From positions 16,085 through 80,084 of the forward strand of contig NZ_RJAC01000032.1 in the NCBI RefSeq assembly GCF_003999975.1: DNA of 64,000 nucleotides, given 5' to 3'. Of the stretch, positions 15,910 through 25,056 are shown in pieces; within the stretch, counting starts at the first letter, position 1, and every line of letters starts with the position of its first letter. The translations under genes were made by a program, and so were the position numbers. Under the pieces are notes generated by a model, which saw nothing but the letters and a program-made list of their open reading frames with translations, had not been told where the DNA came from and ran no database searches. Source of the stretch: Actinoplanes solisilvae. Its GTDB lineage: Bacteria > Actinomycetota > Actinomycetes > Mycobacteriales > Micromonosporaceae.

Positions 15910-18474
15910 CTAATTCCTTAAGAGAATGATTTTCTCGGCTCGAAGTCCCTTATCGTATTGCCCCGGCACGAAACTTACCGATGAGCCCACCGCACATGAT
16001 TGCCAGTCGGCGCGCTTTCGCAGATGTGACATGTGGAAGAAAAACTCTTCGCCCGTTCCGGTCTCTCGGATGAACCCGAAGCCGCGCTCGGCAACCAGGC
16101 GAACCACACGGCCATAGCTTCGTGCCTCAAAGTCAGCCAGGCTGTCGACCGTCGCTCCTGCGAGGGCAGCCATGACATCTACAGCGATGCGTCCGACATA
16201 GGCGTCGGACGTATTGCGTTGTGCGAGATGGGCTAGGACTCGCGCTTGGTCGAGGAGGGCGCGCGATCGATTATTCACAAGTCCAGACGTAATTTCAGTA
16301 AGGGCGCGCAGCAATTCCTGCAGGGCGGCGACGCAACTTGCCCAGTCGTCTTCGTCGGCTGCGCGTTGCGCCTGGCCCACGGATCCCTCAAGAGCCAGTC
16401 GTGCTGCCTCGTGTCGAAGATCGTGACTTAGCCCCTCATTCTCGTATAGCGCGAGACCAATGTCCTTTGCCTCATCGAGGTGGCCTAACTGGAGGTGAGT
16501 TCGGCCGATTTCAAGAGCAAGCCGCGGCTCATCGGGGCTCATCAAAGCGCCTGCTTGCAGCTGTCGGAGACCTTCCTCGGGGTCGCCTCCGTGTCCACAA
16601 AGGAACTTTGCGAAAAGGTAGCGCAGGGGGATGGCTGTGGGTCCTAGCTCGACCGCGCGCTCGTAAGCTTCGCGGGCGTTTATATAGTCAAAGCTGGCGG
16701 CATGCCAGTCACCTTCTACTCGGTGCACCTCATGATAGCCCGGCGCAAGTTCCTTGCTTCGTGTGATGAGTTCGTAGGCTTCAGGGAGGTGTTCTCTAAC
16801 GATTAGGCTAATTGCATTGTGCAGCGTGCTCGCGACACTGAAATCGCTCACGCCGCGGGTGTCAAGCGTTGTAGAGCTGAACGGGTTGGCTTGATATTGC
16901 GACTGAAGGCGTCTGCCGGACGACGTTAACTGCTCGTGGCGTCGGATGAGCCAAGTCCGCTCGTCGCCGCTTACTGGATGTTGGCGATCGAGGTACTTGC
17001 GTCCGAAGTCCGTGAGATCATACTGCGTCTCCAGAGATCCGCCTCCGCCGCTGGTTTGCAGAGAAACGAAATAGGTATTAGCGAGTTGAAGTAAGGCCGG
17101 CTGAAGAAGCTCGGGTTGCATATCGTTCAGAAATGCCAACTCTGCTTGGCTGTGCAGGCCGGGAAGGGCTTGCATTGAACGAAGGACGGCATGACTGTCG
17201 TCGTGCAGATAGTCGTAGACGTTTGACATGCAGAAGTCAAGTAGCAGGTCACTGTTCGCCAAAACTTCCTCTGGTCTCGCGCCAGCTTCAACGGCAGAAA
17301 CAAACCAACGAAGGTATAAAGGACGACCGCCCATTTTGTCGACAAGGCCTGCAATGACATCGTTTCCTAGGCGCTGCAGGGAGGCGACTTGACGCATCCT
17401 GGTCAAGGCGCGGAACAGGGACAATCCTTCCGTCCGTTCCAGCGGACCCAACCGAACGGGGTGCTCATACGCCCCCACGCCGATACGAGAGGTGATTAGT
17501 ACTTTGCTCCCGCTGGGCAGGTTCGCGAGGAAATCGCGGAGACGTTGATCGAGAACCGTCTCAAGATTGTCGAGGATAAGAAGGATCTTGAAATGTTCCA
17601 AGTAGCCCAGGACCTCATTGATCGGGTCGGCCAAGGCACTCTCGCCGCCGACCTCATGAGCCACTGCCGCCAGAAGGCCCAGAGAATCACTGATTGCCCC
17701 CTCGATACGGGTCACCTCAGATGCTGTCAAGAGCGAGGTCTTTGCCGTCACCCACACTACGGCATCAAATGGGCAGGGATCTGCATCAATAACTTCGTAT
17801 GCAACCTTCAGTGCCAAGCTGGTCTTGCCGATTCCACCGTCTCCGACAACAGAAACGACCGGATAAGGTCCTTTTACGAGAAGGCGTCGTAAGTTTGCCA
17901 CGATTTCCTTACGACCAACAAATCCTGTCTCGTCGTACTCGGGCGTAGGAAGGTTATGCCTACCCGGCTCTTCGGCGAGACTCGGAAACTGCACGTCTAG
18001 GCCAAGAACATACCCAGGGTCGTTGGATAGTCTTTCACTGACTTCCCTCAGGTTCAGCCACGGAAAATCCCTCGATCCCGCAAGCTCCTTTGCCAAGTCG
18101 AAGGTGAGCGAAAAGTCCTCGTAGTCAAGAGGTCGGCTGTGTGCCACTCGATTACGGACAGGCACCAGCGCGCTCAGCTTTGATGTAACATGCTTTACAT
18201 GATCGGCCAGAGGGGTGGGAAGCTCAGAATCGTGTCGAGTCAATAGCTGCCACGACTCTGCGAAGTCCAGGTACGGAAGAAGGTCCGCCAGCTTAGGCCC
18301 TCCCTGCAATGCTCCGACTTGCCTGAGAAGTCGGTCTGATGCCACCTGGTAGGCACCATCAAGCGCGAACTCCGGATCCATGTCGGGTAGGTAAGTTATA
18401 GCGACCGCCCGTAGATCTTCTTCGATGGCGCTCAAGATCGCGTACATTGTTAAGCGAGAGGCGCTGATAGCCAT
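15910..18474 (-). CDS. HEPN - NB-ARC STAND NTPase - TPR - cold-shock-domain protein (putative defence NLR)
   Basis: NLR-like protein of 854 residues. Residues 1-135 are a helical HEPN/Swt1-like domain with the RNase motif RNRVAH at 107-112. VGRKE starts the NB-ARC module at 186, Walker A GDGGIGKT is at 211-218, Walker B LLILDNLE at about 298-305, and a sensor-like LITSRIG and GGRPLYL follow. A winged-helix segment and TPR-like helices (about 560-780) follow. The last 68 residues are a cold-shock domain with RNP1-like RGFGFI and RNP2-like EEFFFH. By analogy with STAND proteins, a trigger sensed by the TPR or CSD part would drive oligomerisation and activate the HEPN RNase; this is inference. 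The ATG at 18474 follows GGGGGTAGGT. GC is clearly lower (mid-50s percent by eye) than both flanks, indicating recent transfer. It has no operon partner. Confidence 0.85.
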   Translation of the reverse strand: MAISASRLTMYAILSAIEEDLRAVAITYLPDMDPEFALDGAYQVASDRLLRQVGALQGGPKLADLLPYLDFAESWQLLTRHDSELPTPLADHVKHVTSKLSALVPVRNRVAHSRPLDYEDFSLTFDLAKELAGSRDFPWLNLREVSERLSNDPGYVLGLDVQFPSLAEEPGRHNLPTPEYDETGFVGRKEIVANLRRLLVKGPYPVVSVVGDGGIGKTSLALKVAYEVIDADPCPFDAVVWVTAKTSLLTASEVTRIEGAISDSLGLLAAVAHEVGGESALADPINEVLGYLEHFKILLILDNLETVLDQRLRDFLANLPSGSKVLITSRIGVGAYEHPVRLGPLERTEGLSLFRALTRMRQVASLQRLGNDVIAGLVDKMGGRPLYLRWFVSAVEAGARPEEVLANSDLLLDFCMSNVYDYLHDDSHAVLRSMQALPGLHSQAELAFLNDMQPELLQPALLQLANTYFVSLQTSGGGGSLETQYDLTDFGRKYLDRQHPVSGDERTWLIRRHEQLTSSGRRLQSQYQANPFSSTTLDTRGVSDFSVASTLHNAISLIVREHLPEAYELITRSKELAPGYHEVHRVEGDWHAASFDYINAREAYERAVELGPTAIPLRYLFAKFLCGHGGDPEEGLRQLQAGALMSPDEPRLALEIGRTHLQLGHLDEAKDIGLALYENEGLSHDLRHEAARLALEGSVGQAQRAADEDDWASCVAALQELLRALTEITSGLVNNRSRALLDQARVLAHLAQRNTSDAYVGRIAVDVMAALAGATVDSLADFEARSYGRVVRLVAERGFGFIRETGTGEEFFFHMSHLRKRADWQSCAVGSSVSFVPGQYDKGLRAEKIILLRN

Positions 18475-18872
18475 ACCTACCCCCACTGGTGGTTTAGTCG
18501 CCGCACAGCAGATGCCGGGTGTCTCAAACTGATGGAGCCCGGTGGGGCGACGATGCCAGCATCGCAAATCAGAGACTATCCGCCTGTACGCGATAGATGG
18601 CCTCCGATTAACATGCGCCGAGGAGCAGCCCAACGGCTGATGGGTGATCCGATGATCGAACGACCCGCGCTCGGCTATTCGTAGATGAGGGTCACCTTCG
18701 TGACATGAACGGCGGCCCGCATGCAGTCGACTAAAACGCTCCAGCGTGGGATCTTCTGCGATGGAGTTTGTCCGCAAATACAGTTGTCGGCGGCTTGTGC
18801 GTTGAACCTCGCTGAGCCGATGTGGCCACGCGACGCTGCGTGACCACGTCAGGCTTCCGTTGTTGAGTGGGT
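18475..18872. other. AT-richer gap upstream of the NLR gene; no gene seen
   Basis: About 400 bases that share the lower GC of the NLR gene and presumably hold its promoter. The minus-strand frame happens to stay open through it, but it has no ribosome site, recognisable domain or plausible start, so it is not called as coding. It may hold eroded sequence from the insertion that brought the NLR gene. No tRNA, integrase or convincing direct repeat was found. Confidence 0.5.
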
Positions 18873-21080
18873 TCAGTGACGTCCGACTAGTTCGGGCTCC
18901 GGGGCTGGCGGGGCGACGACCGGGGCCGCGTGCCGGCCTCGGGGCCGCATGAACCGTGGGGCCCACCAGTTCGCCTTGCCCAGCAGCGTCATCGCCGACG
19001 GCAGCACGACTGCTCGGATGATCGTCGCGTCCAGCAGGATCGCGGCGGCCAGGCCGATGCCGAGCTGTTTCATGTCGATCGTGGACAGGGTGGCGAAGAT
19101 CGAGAAGACGGCGACCATCACCAGGGCCGCGCTGCTCACCGTGCCGGCCGAGCCGGTGATGCCCTCGGCGACGGCCTCGCGGGTCGGGACGCCGCGTTGG
19201 ACCGCCTCGCGGATTCTGGAGACCACGAAGACGTGGTAGTCCATCGACAGGCCGAACAGCACGACGAACAGGAACAGCGGCAGCCAGCTCACGATCGCGT
19301 CCATCGAGGTGAAGCCGAGCAGGCCCTCGGCCCAGTTGCCCTGGAAGACCAGCACCAGCAGGCCGTACGCGGCGCTGACGGACAGCAGGTTCAGTCCGAT
19401 CGCGGTCAGCGCGACGATGACCGAGCGGAACGTCCACGCCATCACGAGGAACGTCAGGATCAGCACGAAGCCGGCCACGATCGGCAGCTTCTTCCAGATG
19501 TGTTCGGCATAGTCCTCGCTGTCGGCGACCCCACCACCGACCGCGTACGACGCCCCGCCGATCCCGCCCAGCGCGGCCGGCACGAGCTCGGAGCGCAGTT
19601 CGTGCAGCGAGTCGGCCGCCTCGTCACTGCGCGACGTGAACGGGGTCGCGATGTGCAGCACGGTCACGGTCTGGTCGGGCGAGACCTCGATGTCGGGGCC
19701 GGACTCCTCCAGCGGGGCGAACAGCCGGTTGCCCTGCGTCTTCTGCGCGAGGTTCTCAAGAGCGCCGCGTACGGAAGCGGCTGACGAGGCGGGCGCCTGA
19801 ACGACGACCTCGTGCGTGGTGCCGTTGCTCGGATATGAGGCGGCCAAACGGTCGTACGCCTGCATCGCGGGTGTGGTGCGGGGAAGGTCTTCGGTGCCGG
19901 GGAACTTGAGCTTCATGCCGAGCGCGGGAGCGGCCAGCGCGAGCAGGGCGAGCACGCTCACCAGCAGCGTGACGGCCGGCCAGCGCAGCGCCGGGTGCAG
20001 TACGCGCCGCCAGAAACCACCGGTCGAGGTGCGGGCGGTGAGGCGCCACAGGAACGGCACCCGCGGGCGGTCGACCCAGCGGCCCAGCTTGGCCAGCAGC
20101 GCGGGCAGCACGGTCAGCGAGCCGAGCACGGCCACCGTGACCACCAGGATCGAGCCCACCGCGAGGGACGAGAACGTGGTGTCGCCGGCCAGGAAGAGCC
20201 CGGCCATCGCGATGACGACCGCCGTGCCGCTGACCACGACCGCGTGCCCGGACGTCTCGGCGGCGATCTCGACCGCGTCGACGTGGCCGCGTCCCTTCTT
20301 GCGTTCCTCGCGCTCTCTTCGTACGTAGAACAGGGAGTAGTCGACGCCGACCGCCATGCCGATCAGCAGGATCACGCTCGAGGTCACGTCGGTCGAGGGC
20401 ACCAGGTGCGAGGCCAGGGTGGAGAGCCCCATCGCGGCGATCACCGACGACAGTGCCAGCAGCAACGGCACGCCCGCGGCGATCAGCGCGCCGAACACGA
20501 CGATGAGGATCGCCAGCGTGACCGGCAGGCTGAGCAGCTCGGCCCGCTTGAAGTCGCCGCCCAGGGTGTCGTCGAGCGCCTTGCCGATGGACGGCCCGCC
20601 GACCTGTTCGACGCGCAGGTCGGGATGGGCCTGCTGCACCTCGGCGGTGGCCGCCCGCAGCGGTTCGACCCGATCCGAGGCAGTCTCCGGGTCGCCGGCC
20701 ATCGTGATCGGCACGAGCAGCGCGGAGCCGTCACGGGCCGGGATCGGCTTACCGACCTCGGCGACGCCGGTGACCGTACGGAGTTTGGCGGCCGCGTCAT
20801 CGGCGGCCTTCCCGGCGGCCGCGGAGTCGAGCCGGCCCGACCGGGCGGTGATCAGCACGTTGTCGACGGCGGGCTCGTCGGCGAACCCACCCTCCTCGAT
20901 CATCACGTACGCGCGGCCGGCCTCGCCGATCGCGTCGTCCTGCGCGGTCGCCTCGTTGAGGCCGGCCGCGTTTCCGCCCACGAAGCACACCGCCACGAAG
21001 ACCACCCAGAGCGCGATCGCGCGCCACGGATGTTCGGCGCTCCACCGCGCCATGCGCACCGTCACCGGTCGCCTGCCCAT
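18873..21080 (-). CDS. MMPL/RND-family membrane transporter
   Basis: Exporter-type protein of 735 residues with the MMPL layout: an N-terminal membrane helix (AIALWVVFVAVCFVGGNAAG), a first extracellular domain, a cluster of helices with GMAVGVDYSLFYVRREREE, a second extracellular domain, and a second helix cluster with FGLSMDYHVFVVSRIREAV. The two GxxxxxDY motifs supply the proton-relay aspartates typical of MmpL proteins. The ATG follows GGGGGAG. No regulator lies beside it. Likely substrates are lipids or hydrophobic drugs; none can be named. Confidence 0.9.
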   Translation of the reverse strand: MGRRPVTVRMARWSAEHPWRAIALWVVFVAVCFVGGNAAGLNEATAQDDAIGEAGRAYVMIEEGGFADEPAVDNVLITARSGRLDSAAAGKAADDAAAKLRTVTGVAEVGKPIPARDGSALLVPITMAGDPETASDRVEPLRAATAEVQQAHPDLRVEQVGGPSIGKALDDTLGGDFKRAELLSLPVTLAILIVVFGALIAAGVPLLLALSSVIAAMGLSTLASHLVPSTDVTSSVILLIGMAVGVDYSLFYVRREREERKKGRGHVDAVEIAAETSGHAVVVSGTAVVIAMAGLFLAGDTTFSSLAVGSILVVTVAVLGSLTVLPALLAKLGRWVDRPRVPFLWRLTARTSTGGFWRRVLHPALRWPAVTLLVSVLALLALAAPALGMKLKFPGTEDLPRTTPAMQAYDRLAASYPSNGTTHEVVVQAPASSAASVRGALENLAQKTQGNRLFAPLEESGPDIEVSPDQTVTVLHIATPFTSRSDEAADSLHELRSELVPAALGGIGGASYAVGGGVADSEDYAEHIWKKLPIVAGFVLILTFLVMAWTFRSVIVALTAIGLNLLSVSAAYGLLVLVFQGNWAEGLLGFTSMDAIVSWLPLFLFVVLFGLSMDYHVFVVSRIREAVQRGVPTREAVAEGITGSAGTVSSAALVMVAVFSIFATLSTIDMKQLGIGLAAAILLDATIIRAVVLPSAMTLLGKANWWAPRFMRPRGRHAAPVVAPPAPEPELVGRH

Positions 21081-21318
21081 CGCTTGCTCCCCCCAGAGAG
21101 TTCTGTGTCCAAGCTGAAATTAGGCAGCGTGGGAGCTGGGAGCATCCGGGCCGAACCCCGGTCGGACCCGGAGGCCCCGAGGTCCGGTGAACGTCGGATC
21201 GGCGACAGCGGACACCCGGAAATGCCACGCCGGACCGCAAAAGCCACCGCGACACTCAGGGAAGCCCCGGGGATTCCCCCGATTCGCGGCTGTTGATCGA
21301 CATGGCTACCTTGTCCGG

Positions 21319-22086
21319 ATGAGACAGCGAAGAGCGTCGATTACCGCCGGTGTCGGCATCGTCGCGGTCGCGCTGCTGGGGCTCGCGAGCCCGGCGAACG
21401 CGATCGCGAACGGAGACCCGGTCAAGCCGGGTCGTTATGCCTTCTCGGTCAAGCTGACCATGACCGGCATCCCGACCGCGGACGGCGGCAAACGCAACAG
21501 CGCCTGTTCCGGCGCGCTGGTGTCCTCGCAGTGGATCATCACGGCGGGGCACTGCTTCCGGGACGCGAACGGCGTACGGGTGGAGCGCCCGGTCGCCGAC
21601 TCGACGGTCGCGACCATCGGGCGTACGGATCTCACCGACACCACGAAGGGGCACGACCTCGAGATCGTCGAGGTGCGTCAGTCGCCGACCGCGGACGTGT
21701 CGCTGGCCAAGCTCGCCGAGCCGGTACGCGACATCCGCCCGATCAAGGTCAGCGGCACGGCACCCGAGGTGGGCACCGTGCTGCGGCTCACCGGCTACGG
21801 CTCCACGACCAGCTCGAACCCGGCGCCGGTCACGTGGCTGCGCACCGGGCAGCTCGAGGTGGTCGGCTTGACCGCCACGGTCACGCAGGTCAAGGGGCAC
21901 GCCCCGCAGGCCGACACCACCCCGTGCCCGTACGACTCGGGTGGTCCGTTCTTCGTCGAGCGCGGCCGCAAGGGCCCGGCCCTGGTCGCCGTGGTGAGCA
22001 ACGGACCGTCCTGCCCGCACAGCTCGATCGAGAGCGCGGCGCGCGTGGACAACATCGCGGACTGGGTCGCCGAAGTGACTCACTGA
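21319..22086 (+). CDS. Secreted trypsin-like serine protease (S1)
   Basis: Extracellular chymotrypsin-fold peptidase of 255 residues. The signal peptide (ASITAGVGIVAVALLGLASP) ends near ANA at about residue 30, and the mature chain begins IANGDPVKPG instead of the canonical IVGG, so there is little or no propeptide. The catalytic triad is visible: His78 in TAGHC, Asp126 in TADVSLAKL and Ser207 in DSGGPFF. Cysteines in CSGALVS/AGHCF and near PCPYDSGG support two disulfides. The ATG at 21319 is chosen as the only start near the signal peptide; its ribosome site is poor. A strong terminator follows. Confidence 0.9.
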   Translation: MRQRRASITAGVGIVAVALLGLASPANAIANGDPVKPGRYAFSVKLTMTGIPTADGGKRNSACSGALVSSQWIITAGHCFRDANGVRVERPVADSTVATIGRTDLTDTTKGHDLEIVEVRQSPTADVSLAKLAEPVRDIRPIKVSGTAPEVGTVLRLTGYGSTTSSNPAPVTWLRTGQLEVVGLTATVTQVKGHAPQADTTPCPYDSGGPFFVERGRKGPALVAVVSNGPSCPHSSIESAARVDNIADWVAEVTH

Positions 22087-22101
22087 TCACATCGAGGTTC
22101 G

Positions 22102-22140
22102 ACGGCCGGTTACGGGGAAAACCCGTAACCGGCCGTTTTC
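22102..22140 (+). terminator. Rho-independent terminator after protease
   Basis: A perfect 15-bp stem (ACGGCCGGTTACGGG with its complement) around GAAAA is followed by a short T-run, 16 bases after the protease stop. Confidence 0.9.
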
Positions 22141-22187
22141 CATGCGCGAGGGTGGAAAGGTGCCCCGGCCAACTGTGAGGACCGCCA

Positions 22188-22204
22188 CGGTCGGTAACCG
22201 ACCG
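22188..22204. promoter_or_regulatory. TetR-type operator palindrome
   Basis: CGGTCGGTAACCGACCG is a perfect palindrome with a central A, located 32 bases before the TetR start. Size and position fit an autoregulatory TetR operator controlling the regulator and the following MMPL exporter. Confidence 0.78.
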
Positions 22205-22235
22205 GGTTGGTCCCTATCCGACTAAGGTGGTCCGC

Positions 22236-22793
22236 ATGCCGCGGCCGACCAAGCAACAGATCGACGACGAGATCCTCGAAACCGCCGCGACGCTCTTCGC
22301 CCGGCACGGCTTCAAGGAGACCTCGATCCAGCGCATCGCCGACGCGGTGGGCTATTCGAAGACGGGCCTGCTGCACCGCTACCCGACCAAGGAGTCGCTG
22401 GAGCAGGCGGTCGTCGAGCGGGGCCTGCGCGGCATCCGCGAGGTCGCCGACGAGGTCGCCGCCCTGCCGCACGGCCCCGCCCGCGACCGCGCCGCGATCA
22501 CCAGCATCGCCCGGCTCGCGATCGACTGCCCCGGCATCGTGTCCCTGCTGCTCGCCGGTCTGGCCGGCAGTGACATGGCCGCCGCGCTCGAGAGCATCGG
22601 TGCGGTCGTGTTCGAGATCTTCGGCGCCGACCCCGAGACCGACCCGATCCGCGCGGTCCGCGTCATCGGCGCGCTGGGCGCCCTCGCGGTCGCGGGCGTC
22701 GCCCTGCGCGAGAAGCCACTCGCCATCTCCGTCGGCGACCTCATCGACGTCAGCTACGACGCGCTCGGCCACGAGCGCCCTACCCCTCAATGA
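22236..22793 (+). CDS. TetR-family transcriptional regulator
   Basis: Repressor of 185 residues. The N-terminal helix-turn-helix reads ILETAATLFARHGFKETSIQ followed by RIADAVGYSKTGLLHRYPTK, the classic TetR signature with a Leu-His-Arg-Tyr end. The C-terminal ligand domain is helical without known motifs. The ATG at 22236 is preferred over a GTG nine bases upstream because AAGGTGG lies at proper spacing. It is followed after 16 bases by an MMPL transporter, so it probably senses the exporter substrate and represses the operon through the palindrome upstream. Confidence 0.92.
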   Translation: MPRPTKQQIDDEILETAATLFARHGFKETSIQRIADAVGYSKTGLLHRYPTKESLEQAVVERGLRGIREVADEVAALPHGPARDRAAITSIARLAIDCPGIVSLLLAGLAGSDMAAALESIGAVVFEIFGADPETDPIRAVRVIGALGALAVAGVALREKPLAISVGDLIDVSYDALGHERPTPQ

Positions 22794-22809
22794 GCAAGGG
22801 ATCTCCCTC

Positions 22810-24990
22810 ATGGCAACGTTGCTTCACCGCCTAGGACTGGGCGCCGTCCGGCACAAGGCACTGGTCATGGTCGCCTGGCTGGTGGCGGTGATCGCGCTCG
22901 GCGCCGGTGCCGCGACGCTGTCCGGCACGCTCGTCAACTCCTTCTCGATCCCGGGGCAGGAGTCGACCAAGGCGCTCGAGCTCATCCGCGAACGGTTCGG
23001 CGCGGCTTCGGCGGGCGCGACCGGCCAGGTCGTGTTCGAGGCCCCGGCCGGCAGCAAGATCACCGACCCGGCGTACGCCGCTCAGGTCGCGACCGTCGTC
23101 GGCCAGCTCCAGAAGCTGCCCGGCGTCGTCGCGGCCAGCAACCCGCTGAACCCTCAGGCGCCGACGGTGTCGCAGGACCAGACCGCCGCGTACAGCACGG
23201 TCACCTACGGCGTGGAGGCGCCGGAGATCACGCCCGAGGAACGCGAGGCCCTGACCGCCGTGGTCGACTCCTCCCGTACGGGCGGGTTGATCATCGAGGC
23301 GAGGGGCGAGGCCACGCAGGAGTCCGGGGCTGACATCGGCGGCACCGGCGAGATCCTCGGCGTCGTCGTGGCCCTGGTCGTGCTGGCCATCACCTACGGC
23401 TCGCTCGTGCTGGCCGGCATGAACCTGCTCACCGCCCTGGCCGGCGTCGCGATCGGCGCGCTCGGCATCACCACGCTGAGCGGCTTCACCGAGCTCCAGT
23501 CGACCACCCCGATCCTCGCGATCATGCTCGGCCTCGCCGTGGGCATCGACTACGCGCTGTTCATCGTCACCCGCTTCCGTCAGGAGCTGAGGCGCGGCCT
23601 ACCGGTGCCCGAGGCGGTCGCCCTGGCGGTCGGCACGGCCGGCTCCGCCGTGGTCACCGCCGGTCTCACCGTCGTGATCGCGCTCGCCGGCCTCTCCGTC
23701 GCCGGCATCCCGTTCCTGACCGAGATGGGCCTCGCGGCCGCCGGCACCATCGTCATCGCCGTGCTCGTCGCGATCACCCTGGTGCCCGCGTTCCTGGGCG
23801 CGATCGGCCTGCGGGCGCTGCCCAAGAAGGCCCGCGGCAACCCGGCGGCGACGCCGGCCCGTGACCGCGGGTTCTTCAGCGGCTGGGCGCGCATGGTGAC
23901 GCACCAGCGGCTGCTCAGCCTGATCGTCGCCGTCGCGGCGCTCGCCGTCATCGCGATCCCGTTCTTCTCGATGCAGACGACCCTCATCCAGAAGCCGGCC
24001 GAGGGCAGCAGCGCGGCCAAGGCCGACGAGATCATCGCCCAGCGCTTCGGGCCGGGCTTCGCGGGCCCGCTGCTCGTGCTGGTCGACGGCTCCGGGGCTC
24101 CGGCGTACGCGGCGACCGTACGGGAAAAGGTTGCCGCTCTTCCCGACGTGGCGTTCGTGGCGCCGCCGCAGCCGAACCAGGCCGGGAACGCGGCCCTGAT
24201 CACGATCATCCCGAAGTCGGGACCCGAGGACACGGCCACGCTCGACCTCGTCCACGCGATCCGGGACGACGTCGCCGACGGGCCGTCCGCGCAGGTCTTC
24301 GTCACCGGGCAGACCGCCGTCAGCATCGACGTGTCGCAGAAGCTCGACGAGGCGCTGCCGATCTATCTGGTGCTGGTCGTCGGGCTCGCGTTCGTGCTGC
24401 TGGTGCTGGTGTTCCGCTCGCTGCTGGTGCCGGTGGTCGGCGTGGTCGGCTTCCTGCTGACGATCGGGGCGGCGCTGGGGGCCACGACCGCGGTCTTCCA
24501 GTGGGGATGGCTGTCCGGGCTGGTCAACGCCCAGACGACCGGCCCGCTGCTCTCGCTCGCGCCGATCATCATCGTCGGCATCCTGTTCGGCCTGGCGATG
24601 GACTACCAGGTGTTCCTGGTGTCACGGATGCACGAGGCGCACGCTCACGGGGCCTCGCCGCGCGATGCCGTGGTGACCGGCTTCAAGCAGGCCGCCCCGG
24701 TCGTGGTGGCCGCGGCGACGATCATGTTCTCGGTCTTCGCGGGCTTCGTCCCCGAGGGCAACGACACGATCAAGCCGATCGCCTTCGCCCTGGCCCTGGG
24801 TATCCTCTTCGACGCCATCGTGGTCCGCATGATCATCGTGCCGGCGGCGATCGCCCTGCTGGGCCGCTCGGCGTGGTGGCTGCCGAAGTGGCTGGCCTGG
24901 CTGCCGGCGGTTGACGTGGAGGGGGCGGCGCTGGAGCGCGAGGCGCCGGAACGCGCGCACGACGTCGAGGAGCACGCGCACGCTGCTTAA
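22810..24990 (+). CDS. MMPL/RND-family transporter (TetR-controlled)
   Basis: Membrane exporter of 726 residues with two homologous halves: an N-terminal helix (HKALVMVAWLVAVIALGAGA), an extracellular domain, a helix cluster containing GLAVGIDYALFIVTRFRQEL, a second extracellular domain, and a helix cluster containing FGLAMDYQVFLVSRMHEAHA. The His-rich C-terminus (HDVEEHAHAA) is short and cytoplasmic. AAGGGA precedes the ATG. Cotranscription with TetR suggests export of a toxic hydrophobic compound. It is related to, but clearly distinct from, the MMPL protein at 18873-21080. Confidence 0.93.
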   Translation: MATLLHRLGLGAVRHKALVMVAWLVAVIALGAGAATLSGTLVNSFSIPGQESTKALELIRERFGAASAGATGQVVFEAPAGSKITDPAYAAQVATVVGQLQKLPGVVAASNPLNPQAPTVSQDQTAAYSTVTYGVEAPEITPEEREALTAVVDSSRTGGLIIEARGEATQESGADIGGTGEILGVVVALVVLAITYGSLVLAGMNLLTALAGVAIGALGITTLSGFTELQSTTPILAIMLGLAVGIDYALFIVTRFRQELRRGLPVPEAVALAVGTAGSAVVTAGLTVVIALAGLSVAGIPFLTEMGLAAAGTIVIAVLVAITLVPAFLGAIGLRALPKKARGNPAATPARDRGFFSGWARMVTHQRLLSLIVAVAALAVIAIPFFSMQTTLIQKPAEGSSAAKADEIIAQRFGPGFAGPLLVLVDGSGAPAYAATVREKVAALPDVAFVAPPQPNQAGNAALITIIPKSGPEDTATLDLVHAIRDDVADGPSAQVFVTGQTAVSIDVSQKLDEALPIYLVLVVGLAFVLLVLVFRSLLVPVVGVVGFLLTIGAALGATTAVFQWGWLSGLVNAQTTGPLLSLAPIIIVGILFGLAMDYQVFLVSRMHEAHAHGASPRDAVVTGFKQAAPVVVAAATIMFSVFAGFVPEGNDTIKPIAFALALGILFDAIVVRMIIVPAAIALLGRSAWWLPKWLAWLPAVDVEGAALEREAPERAHDVEEHAHAA

Positions 24991-24998
24991 GACGAGGC

Positions 24999-25034
24999 GG
25001 CCTCGGCTCTCATTGTTGAGAGCCGAGGCCTTTT
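24999..25034. terminator. Bidirectional rho-independent terminator
   Basis: A perfect 14-bp stem, GGCCTCGGCTCTCA with its complement, around a TTGT loop is followed by TTTT. It lies between the convergent MMPL and Uma2 genes and can serve both. Confidence 0.93.
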
Positions 25035-25056
25035 CGTACAGGGCGCCCAGGCGGCC

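Noticed and set aside
15703..18738. CTAAAACG direct repeat at 15703-15710 and 18731-18738 as possible attachment sites of the NLR island
   Set aside because: Eight bases in two windows of a few hundred bases is expected by chance, and no integrase or tRNA accompanies it.
18475..19437. In-frame upstream extension of the NLR gene by about 320 codons
   Set aside because: The extension runs into the MMPL gene antisense, has no ribosome site or domain, and the ATG at 18474 has a good GGGGGTAGGT site before a conserved-looking HEPN start.
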